NCBI GenBank assembly: GCA_963169105.1
Contig: OY720637.1
Location: 55,884,964-55,948,963, forward strand
Reading direction: 5' to 3'
DNA length: 64,000 bases
Origin: Ceriagrion tenellum
Taxonomy: Eukaryota > Arthropoda > Insecta > Odonata > Coenagrionidae
The number at the start of each line of letters is the position of its first letter. Position 1 is the first letter of the stretch. The position numbers were made by a program, and so were the translations under genes. Below the pieces are notes generated by a model. It did no database searches, had not been told where the DNA came from, and saw only the letters and a list, made by a program, of their open reading frames with translations. Of the stretch, positions 12,076 through 22,500 are shown in pieces.

Positions 12076-13480
12076 CAGCTGTAGAGCACCAAGGCATATT
12101 TCTTACAGTTTACTTATCCCAATTCCCTGGGTTTCTGCAACACTAGATATTTAATATCCTTCGATTAATATTATTTGTAATCAAAGTAATTGGCCAAATT
12201 GATTGCATGTTACAAAACTAATATTTTTTGTAAAAATTGCTCCATGAATGGGGAGGCCATTAGTTAATTAATAAGCCCTAGCCTGGTCTCAAGTCATAAA
12301 GCCCTTTTACAAAAATGTAAGTAAAAACTTGATCTATTTTGACACAATAATTGTGATTCTTAATTAGACTAATAATTAGGAAATAATTGAGCAGCTAAGC
12401 AAAAAAAATTTACTTATATGTAATACCTCAATACACAATCATCAATAGTGCAAGGTTGAGCCATCAACAATTGCTAATCAGCTACATAAAAATAAAAAGA
12501 ATTTTGAAATGATAGCTGTAGATGATGGTGCAAAGGGAGCCTACATTTAGCAAATGAGATAGAATTATCATGTTAACTGATAAGTTTCTTGTTGTCAAAG
12601 ACATCATTCCATGACCACTAAGCAATGGATAAAAAAGGGAAATATCTGGAAAATTATTCTCTATTGGTGAAAAGGACTGACTCGACCAGTTAGGTGCTGT
12701 CAGCTCTACGATTAAGATAAGAATGAGATTCTACACTTATCAGTGCACACATCAATTTTTAAACTCTTAATACCAATTCTTCATCTTAGTCATGACTAAA
12801 ATACATGACCACAAATACATGCAGATAGAGGGTCTGGCATACTGACAAACGATGAAGATTACCTCCACTCACAGACAAAGGAAGGGCCAGGTATCCCAAA
12901 AAGTTTGGTCCATAGCCTCAGACTTCCTCTGAATGCTTGAACCTTATTTACCTGCAGAACTGTGTCATCATGACTTGATTTCTTGCAAGCAACAGTGTAG
13001 GCACTCAAATTGAATTCATTCACATGTGCTTGAAAATTTTGGCATTTTAACATGGCATTCTCAGTGATAGGGTTAATGAAAGGGGAGAGTGCATGTCAGC
13101 CACCAATTAGATATCGGGGCACAACCAAACAAGCATGATCTGCCACACATTCTCATGTATGACAAGCATAAATTAGCAAAGCACATTTTGAAAAGGTATG
13201 CATGCATGTGTATTACAAAAAAGTGGTTCAAATAGCATATACAGAACAAAAAATTATCTGGTTTAAAGCCTGTGGGTCAACTCCCATGACTGCTCATTTC
13301 ACAATTTCAGGAAGGAGGTAAATACCATAGAAAATAATGGCCGGGGTAACAAAATCATAACCAATATCACATTCACCTTAAATGCTTCCACAGCATAATA
13401 TTAAAACATAAATTAACTATACAAGCTCTTCATTGAGCTGCAAAGGTTTTGTACATAAGGGAAAAAATAAAATTTCTTAC
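12076..13480. other. No gene recognised; between the hAT element and pyrophosphatase exon 8
   Basis: AT-rich sequence that would be intronic or 3' untranslated for the pyrophosphatase gene. I looked on the minus strand for the expected terminal exon, which in the family encodes a short Asp-Lys-Trp-containing C-terminus, and found no candidate with the right phase and acceptor site. Confidence 0.5.
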
Positions 13481-13590
13481 CAACAGGGTCCATTGGCTCA
13501 GGATCCTTGAGAGGAGGTGCCTTATTTATTACTTCCTCAGCATCTTGCACACTTATTTTCGAACTGCTCTCATCAACACTAACATTGGTG
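13481..13590 (-). CDS. Pyrophosphatase exon 8
   Basis: 110 bases that complete the Cys codon and encode TNVSVDESSSKISVQDAEEV and then NKAPPLKDPEPMDPVG, ending one base into a Gly codon before GTAAGA. It matches the less conserved C-terminal region of the family, where the human protein reads DALPPPCES. One more short exon with a conserved Asp-Lys-Trp is expected beyond it. Confidence 0.88.
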
Positions 13591-16500
13591 CTGGAAGATG
13601 ATTAGAATTTTTGCAATTAATGCCAAAGAATAGACGAGGTACTTTCTCTGAGGTTCAATACTAAAAAAATCAAAGGACATTTAAGAGAGAGGAAGAGTTG
13701 AACATTATATAATTTCCTTTCAATGATCTTTTGTTTCAAATACTATAAAAACAGTAGCATACGTTCTCAGCAATTTCGTTTCCCACCACAAGGATACAAT
13801 TAAGAAAATCTATGGAATTAGTAGCACAAAGCCAAAATTCATGATACAATTTTGATTTTTTAGTTTATTCAAGAATTTTGACTAAACTGTGGGTAATATT
13901 TTCTCAAGTTTAGACACCAGAATAACATAGTCATTCTCACAATAATATATATAAACGATGCCCATCTCTCAAATGCTTATACAAATCTCACATCATTCCT
14001 TCCTAGACTTTTATTCCTTGAACATAGTTCAGTCATCTTCACACAATCCCTCAAAACAATTTCACCCATGATTTTCATGGCCTTCCCTTCAGCTCACCTA
14101 TAGCAAAATTGTTATCATACACATGTTCTACTATTTAACCGCTATATATTATCTGACAGAAACCAAACCTATGAAGCACACTTATTTCATACTTCAGAAT
14201 TAGCCTTACCATACTGTGACTATTAAGAGGATATGTTCAAGTGTTCTTCAGATGAATATTCAAAAAAATATTAAACTTAATCTTTTAATTAGGTCTGTTT
14301 TTAATATTTTCCTCAAGAATCTATTCCAGGGCATTTTCAAACTGTAACATCGTAACATAAATGCTAAGTCTTTCCCGGCGAATGCTTAGGATGAAGAGTT
14401 CTTGGGCTTCCGGCCGGGTTATGGTGTTGAACTGCACTGACATTTTGATGACGTAGTCTGCCATTGTCTCACTGAAGGTCTCAAGGTCATCTCACCATTC
14501 ACCCTCGAGAGAAACCCAGACTACATCATCGAAACATAGGTGCAGTTCAACACCAGAACGGGCAGGACACCGAGAACTCTTCAGCCTAAATTCTAAGCCA
14601 TTTTCAAAGCACAATGCAAAATGCAATACCAAAATAGAATTGACAATACAACGCAACACCCAACCGAATTCTATACTCACCATGATATCTCATGAGTATT
14701 TACTTCATTTTTAACTAGGGCAAGCCAGTGCTTGTGAACTTCAACTATTGTATTTATGGCAAACTTCTTTCCTTTGGCATCACCATTGAAAGCAAACTGG
14801 TTCTCAGGCTTCCCATCAGGAATTTTGTAAATTTTAAACCACTCAACTGTTGCCTTGAGTAGACCAGGAAGTTTCTTCTCTATATCCTCAACATCTGCAA
14901 AGCAATTATAGATATCAAGTACATAATCCATACCGGACTAATCCCTCCATGCATTCAATGCTGTAGAGGTTTGGCATAATTTCACAAGGAGTAAATTAAT
15001 GGATACATGGCATTAGATGTTAACAGGCACCAACCTACTCCACACAAACAAAAAAAAACAAACACCATAAGATATAATTTGTAATGAATGTGTAAAATTA
15101 AAAATGCATGAAACCCTTGATTCATTTCATGGTAGTTAAGAGAGCTTTTCTATTTGGTTCATTGCATAGAGATGTTCATTAGATGTTTAACTAGCTAGTG
15201 AGCACAAGTTCTAGGACTTTATAAAAAATTTGAAACAATCACTCCACACCTCATTCATGCATCATCATCATTGGGTATTCAACCACATGATTTGTAAGGC
15301 ATTTTGTTTTTGGGCAGTAGCTTTCATAGCTCACCTATCTGTGGTATATCACATAGCTCATCTATCTTCTCACTTTTCTGCACATTTCTTGTTTGCCATA
15401 ATGTTTTTTGTACCCTCTACACCTCTTTCTTTCCTCCAAAATTCCTACCTTCTCACCACCCTCTGTTACCCTTCACTCTTTTCCAAACCCACATCTCAAA
15501 TCCTCCAGTCTACATACACTCTCTATCTGCAATGACCAAGTTTCTGAGCCACACAGAGCCAATAGACTTGATGGCTTTTGGGATAACTTCCTTGCTGTGT
15601 CATTTTTAGGATGCAAATGACATAAAAATGACAAAACGTGCAAGTTGTCCTGAAAGCTATTACGTCTCAAGGCCACTCTACGAAAGCTTTCATTGCAACA
15701 TAGTGAGCCAAGGTCTATTCCAAAGTTTTCACAAATCTTTTCGTCATATCTTTCCTTGCAGCACCTCTTATCACTTCTCTCCTATTAGAAAAGACTTACC
15801 TCCAAAACAAGGGTGTTTATAAATGATTCTGCTACCACTAAAGCCATTAACCTTTAAAATACTACCTAGGTAAAGAGACTATTCCACCAACTCTATTTTG
15901 AGCCCTCTTAATCTCATTACACACACATATTTGGGCCAACATTCTCAATCCCAAATAATCTCATCGCCTACATCTACTTAAGGTATATCTTCATCCCTTG
16001 CCTTTTGAAGTGAACCTCTAAAACATTCAGCAATGACTCCAACCACTTAGCCAACAGACATACCAATGCCAGGTCATCTGCACTATAAGCTTCCCTTCTG
16101 CCTTTATACTAAATCTCCATCTCCTCCTATCCTTCTCACCTAATTACCTTCTCCCTAATCACTTCTTCTGAATTAACTATAAAAAGCAACAGTGATCATG
16201 TACACTCCTGCCACAGTCCCAGTCATATCAAAGCCCCATCCAATTCATCAGAGGCTACCCTTGACCAATCCATCTAGTTCAAAAACATTAAATGAGAGGT
16301 TTTTCCCTCTAATACACCCCTATTTCTTCACCACTTACACTATTCTAGGCTGTTCTTCCACTAGTTTTGGCAATGTTAGTAAGGCATTTCTTGAATGCAG
16401 CCTCCTCCTCATTCCATAATTCACTCACATAATATACTTCACAGTCATTATTTTATGCTCCACTATCATTGAACTGAGAGTATCAAATTTTTAATTCATT

Positions 16501-19500
16501 CACTGCTCATTGTTATTCATCACTTTCGAATGTGGTTTTTTGTATTTTATTTACATGTCTTAAGCAATTTCAACAGTTGTCAGTAATAATGACTGCATTT
16601 GATATGACCAAACACAGTTGAGCCTGGATAAGTGAGAACTGGATTAGCAAGAACACACTAAAAAAGAGGCTAATTGCTTCATACCATTTTTTTCACCCCT
16701 GAAATCTTCTATGAGTAAGAAAGGGAAGACCTCTGTAAGCGAGTATTTTTCCCATCTGGACCTCTACAAGTGGGACTGCCTCACCCTACACCTCTATAAG
16801 CAAGTGCTTCTTCCATAAAATGCAACACAATCGTGCATATCATGACAAATCATAAAAAACACACATAAGTACAAACAAAGAAGAGTAAGTCATTAGGTTT
16901 TGATTGCTGAGGAAGGTGCACTGCATCCTCAGAATGTCCAAGCAAAAACAAGAGTTTTCGCTGAGTAACAAACTTACGATTTTGAAAGTGTTCGAGAGTG
17001 GGAACAAAGCAAAGTGAAATAGTGAGTAGGTTTGCTTTGCTAGAGTCTACCTTTTATAATATCATAAAAGACAAAAGTTTCTATAAAGTCACAGAGCTCG
17101 AAGGGAAACTGAAATATTAAGGAAAACCGAAGTTCTGAACTTCATGTAGAAAGTTGCCTTCTGGAATGGATAAAACAAACCTTCAATACAGACATAATTA
17201 AAGATGCACCATTGTTGAAAGGAAAATCTTATGAGTTAACCACAAAACTTGAAATAAAAGCTTTGGAGAAAACAACAGCAGGTCAGAGGATTCTAAAAAA
17301 AAAGACATCACTAGTCAAAACTGAAAATCTGCTAATTAAAGAGGGAAATGATCCAGATAGCACTTACAACATGGATGAGACTGGCATGTTTTTCAAGGGT
17401 CTTGTGGATAAATCATGTAATTAAAAGGAGAATTGTGTCACAGAGGAAAATGAAGTAAGGAGAGCATTACAATCCTTCACAGCACATTCACAACTGGAAC
17501 AGACTGAACAACCTAGATTTTGCTAATGTTACAGAATTTCAAGTGCTTTCCCAGAGTTGTTTAGTTTTCAAAATGGGGTTTTATATATGCCATATTCATA
17601 ACTGCCAAAAATGACACTGTTGTCGAGAGGACATTGTGAGTCAGCTAAGGCTAAAGGCATGTAAATGCAGACATTTTGAGGGAGGCAAGGGGAAGGGATA
17701 GGTGGATAGAATGTTTTTGGACTGGTAGACTTATAAGTTATATTTATTTATGTTTGTAGGGGTAAAGACTCTACCTTTTCACTAAAACAATTACATGAAG
17801 GCTTGGATGAAAATGGGAATCTTTCAGGGATGGCTGAAGAAATAGACAGGAAAATGGCGAACTAACGAAGAAAAAGTGTTCTAAGATTTATCATAAGATT
17901 TACCATCTGGTAAACATTCATGTTAAAAAAAAAACAAAAATAACCAAACTGATGGATTTACTGCAGAATTTATAGCAAAATTAAGGATTTGGAAACAGTA
18001 GGTATGTAATAAATTATTACACTACAAGGGGTCTGGTCCGGGATGTAAACCCACGATCCTGAGGCAACAGACTCAGGATGAAAACCAGGCTAGAGAGACA
18101 TCTAGCTTGGTCAGGTTGGCGATCGCATGGCTGATTTTTGTCGCATTGGGATTCCTTCGCGTTTGACGTATGCTCTACTAGTTCGGGTGGCCCAACCTTC
18201 GCCCGTAACCATTTGGTACATTCTTTGGTACATTCCTTTGCGTTTAGCCCGGCATCGATTCAAGCGCCACTTGCACTCCACTCGGCTCTCCTCATCCGAG
18301 GATGTGTATGCAGCATCAATTTCCTCCACGGAGGCCAATTTTCGCTTCTTAGGTGCCATGATACCTCTGGAAATGATGGCTAATTGCGATATGGCTCAGG
18401 GTCCCAGTAGGCAATTACAACAGAAACCTCTCAGAACTGATATTCAATTCAAATGATTTTTTCATGACAAATTTCCTCCCTCGGTGCATAAACACCCATG
18501 TGAGCAATTTCGTACCACATCATTTGTCAATGCCATGACTGGAAATTCGCCAATTCATTGTCATATAAACGACAGTGCTGGGTTTTTCCACAAACAGTGG
18601 CTTTGTAAGCACAACTATCATCTCATGTGCTACAAAGTAGACTTGAGGAGAGAACATCTGAACCCTTTTCTAATATACGTGGAGCAAGCAGTCTCTCCTG
18701 CCCTTCCCAAAGACCCATGAGTGCTATGTTACAAAGAGGCGGTCTTTCATATCCATTCACACACTAAGTCTCAAGAGAAAACATGGCATCGTCCACCTCC
18801 ATCTCTCCCCACCCCACCTCTCTAGTGTCGAAGGCCCCACCTCCTGCCCCAATACTGCCCAATGAAATTGCCCAAACAGTGTGACATATCAAATGGATGG
18901 GCTTAGTACTTTATATATAGGATGTTTTTCTTCATTCCCCACAAATTTCTTATACTGTTTTCTTCACTAAACCTCTGTAAGTGAGAGAAGCTGCTCCCGA
19001 ACCTCAATAATTGAGAAAATGGCCCAATGAAAAACCTCAAAAAGCAATTTAAAAAATCCTTCCTGTCAGAATTTTTGTGAATTTTGTGAACTCCCTTGGA
19101 TTCTCGCATATCCAGGTTTGATGTATTCAACGGATGTGAGCCACATTTCCCCTACACTACAGCGGAACTTTGTTCATACAAATGGAAGGCAGGATGTGCC
19201 ATGGCCATGATGTAACAGCACCCCTATTTAAACGATGCTTTTAACTCCTCTCTTGAAATCATCCCTTAAGAGTTAGTAACAGCTGACCAAAAGTAATTAA
19301 TGTTTCCATTAATGGAGAACAAATGGACGAGCTTCATTACAAATATCATATCGTATATTAAAAATACGACACATAAGTCAATTGGAAAGAAGACTAACAT
19401 TATGAAAGATTTTAATAATTATTTTGCATTTTTTTCTGTCTCACCTAGGTCCAATTTTTAGACTTGGCAATGATGATGGCACAACTTACCATTTAAAAAT

Positions 19501-22500
19501 TCAGCCAATGGGTCGTTTACATCAATTGCTATAATTTTCCAGTCAGTTTCACCTAAAATGAAAGGATGAGGTCATAAAGTCGGTAAAGAAAAACTGGGCT
19601 ATAAAATTTCAGCAAACAAACAAAATAAAATACCTTCATCGATGAGAGCCAAAGCTCCAAGCACCTTTACTTGCACAACATCTCCTCTCTTAGCCACCTA
19701 GACAATTTGAAGAAAAAAGTGAAATGTAGGAATGATTTTACCCATGAATGGACCTTGGCAAGATTAAGACAATAGCACTTATAGACGGTAACCTAGAACA
19801 ACATTAATAATAATTATGACAATAATTATGAGAATAGGTGTAGATTAGACATGTAATTTCATGGAATTTACTATGTTGGGAATCCTCTCTTTGTGTATAA
19901 AAAGTATGCAGGGAGTAAAATATTTTAATTTGAGACATCTCAATTGCCTTAGGAATGTTATCTTTGGACTTGGTCTTTAAAGAAAATCCGTAATACTCAC
20001 ACGATAACCTATTTCCAATACATCAATTGGGTCATTGTCTCCCTTGCAGCCAGTAGATTCATCAGTGACATCTGGATTTTCCCACGTCTGAAATTAAGAA
20101 AAAAATGCACAATGAAAAAAATTAATTTTAATCATATGTGAAACTAAAGAAATATTCTTACATACATACATACACACCCATCACGCCATTCCCTTCCGGG
20201 GTAGGCACAGTCAAAATGTTTCACTCATTAACACACTATTGTACACCTAACTCTGCTTCAATAATTTCCTCCATACTGACCTATCCTTGCAAACCTTTTT
20301 TGCCTCATTTACCCCCATACACTGTTTAACCTTTACCTTCCTGAGTTTTTCCGTAGTCGTAAGCCTTGCTGGCCGGGGTTTTTTAAATGACCAGTGTTTT
20401 TTAAATGTCTATCAATGTGCCAAACGAACACGCTCGGTGGTCTAGGGACACAATTTTTGTGCCGGAGAGACACACTCGGAAGATAAAGGTTAATACACGC
20501 CCTCCTGTTTTTAAAACTCCTAATATTCCTCCTCCTAAGAATTTCACAAATATTCTTGATACCACAAAAGCAAAGCACTCATCAATATTGCCATCAAATA
20601 AACAGTTGGTTAATGAACAGTCCCACCCATAATTTCCTCAGCCTCAAGCTTTCCCAAGCATTTCGTTCAGCAATTCCACTCTATTTTTCACAACCAAATA
20701 ATAACAAACACATTCCCTTTTTTATTACCTCCCCTTATACTGAACTGTTTTCCCACTATTTTCCTGTATCTCTGATGGCAACCTAACTCTATCTGTTTGA
20801 CCTACTTCATTAAAATGTGACCCCCAATACATCCTCCAGTAAATTTTGGAATCCCTTCCTCATTTCCCCAATCTGCTTCCTTTCTTATATTATTATTTCT
20901 AATGCATCATACCTCCCTCTTTTGTCCCCTAATAGTCATGATTAAAAGTTTCTCATGGAAGCCAACCACAACAGCAAAAAGACATGACATGACAACAACT
21001 TAATTAGATAGCATTTCTATAACATAGCCATCTTTAATTATTTCCCAGAACTTAACCACTCATTTTACCCCAAAAGTCTTAAAAATTTCTCTTTTGATTC
21101 AGCTTGGATCTTGGGCTGTTTTCCTTCCTGACCCCCACAGCTCTGTAGAATTCACTTAGAAGTTCATAGATAAAGTTCATAAGATTCCCCCAGGAGTTCA
21201 TTCACATCAATATTCTCCAGGAAATTGGTCGAATATGTTCCAGCTCTCAATACAATTTCTCCTTGTATCAATGCCATCTGTTTCCTATGCCTCATCCTTT
21301 GTCAGGATATTCTAGCTCTACTTACAGCAGCCATGGAGTAAAACAAATATAAGGAACTTATTGAATAAAGAAGAAATAGATACACTCCAAAAATTAAGGT
21401 AACGTAATCCTATATAAGCGCCTAAAAAATCAAGTCATGCGAGAATGCAGGAAAGCAAAGGAGTAGATGTAAATCTGCTATAAGGAAATGAACAATGAAG
21501 AGCAACAACAAAACAGCATACAAGCTTGTCAAAAGGCATTTAGGAAAGAAAAACAAGAAGCAACATCATGGGTGTTAACGGTAATAACCTGACAAAGGAT
21601 TTTGATATAGGGAACAGATGGAAGCCATACATCAAGGAATTCTTCCAATGGGCAAAGTCATTGAAAGACTTTTTAACGAAAGCCAAGAGCAAGGTGCACA
21701 TGGACAACTAGGGCCCAGACATACTGAGAAGCAAATTCAATAGAATAGACAAATTTCCACCTATCCGGGACTAGCCACAGAGTTCCACTTTTACGGAGTC
21801 ACTCACAATGCACACATGTGCGAATTTCTACAGAGAAAAAATCATCCGCCTTAACCGGGATGACCAGGGACCATCCCGGTCAAGGCGGATGATTTTTTCT
21901 CTGTGGAAATTCGCTCACTAGAATAGTAAAAGATATGAAGATTAACAAAGTTCCTCAGTCAAAGGACAAACTACAAAACACAAGACAAGGACAATACAAA
22001 AGACAAGGACTAAGAAAAGTGACGAGCATCAAACCTTGAGCCTGCAGTCACAAACATTAACCCTTTGAACGTGGCATGACGTGAATTCATGTCATGGTAT
22101 TTTTACGCTGGTGCTGATAGCATGATATCACATCATGGGTACTTACCATGAGTGATCCAACTTCCACTAGGGGGCCTAGAGAAAGTTCCCTAGTGAAAGC
22201 TGGAACACTCGTGGTACCCTTGACGTGATATCACGTCATAAGCACCAGTGTAAAGACAACCATGAATTGCTATCACGTCATTCCAAGTTCAAAGGATTAA
22301 AAAATTCTTTTGCGAAAAACAATCCAACCGATGGAAAGGAAGATTGATAGAAAACTGTAGGAAAACCAATTTGGATTTATGAAGAACAGAAAAAACAGGG
22401 AGATAACACTCTGCCAGTGATTAATAGAAGGGAAAATGATACACGCAAATTACCCACAACATGACACAATCATAGACTTGGAGAAAGCCTTTGAGTAGAC

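Larger units (their letters stand above)
16614..19122 (+). mobile_element. Tigger/pogo-type DNA transposon, decayed
   Basis: The left end CAGTTGAGCCTGGATAAGTG pairs with an inverted right end near 19122, whose complement reads CATCAAACCTGGATATGCG. Between them the plus strand encodes pieces of a Tigger transposase: a CENP-B-like N-terminus (KQKQEFSLSNKLTILKVFES) from about 16934, and the first catalytic block YNMDETGMFFKGL at 17367-17405. Stops and frameshifts are frequent. A motif of the form CCTCTRTAAGYGAG recurs three times near the left end (16730-16800) and twice near the right end (18965-19015). Confidence 0.78.
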
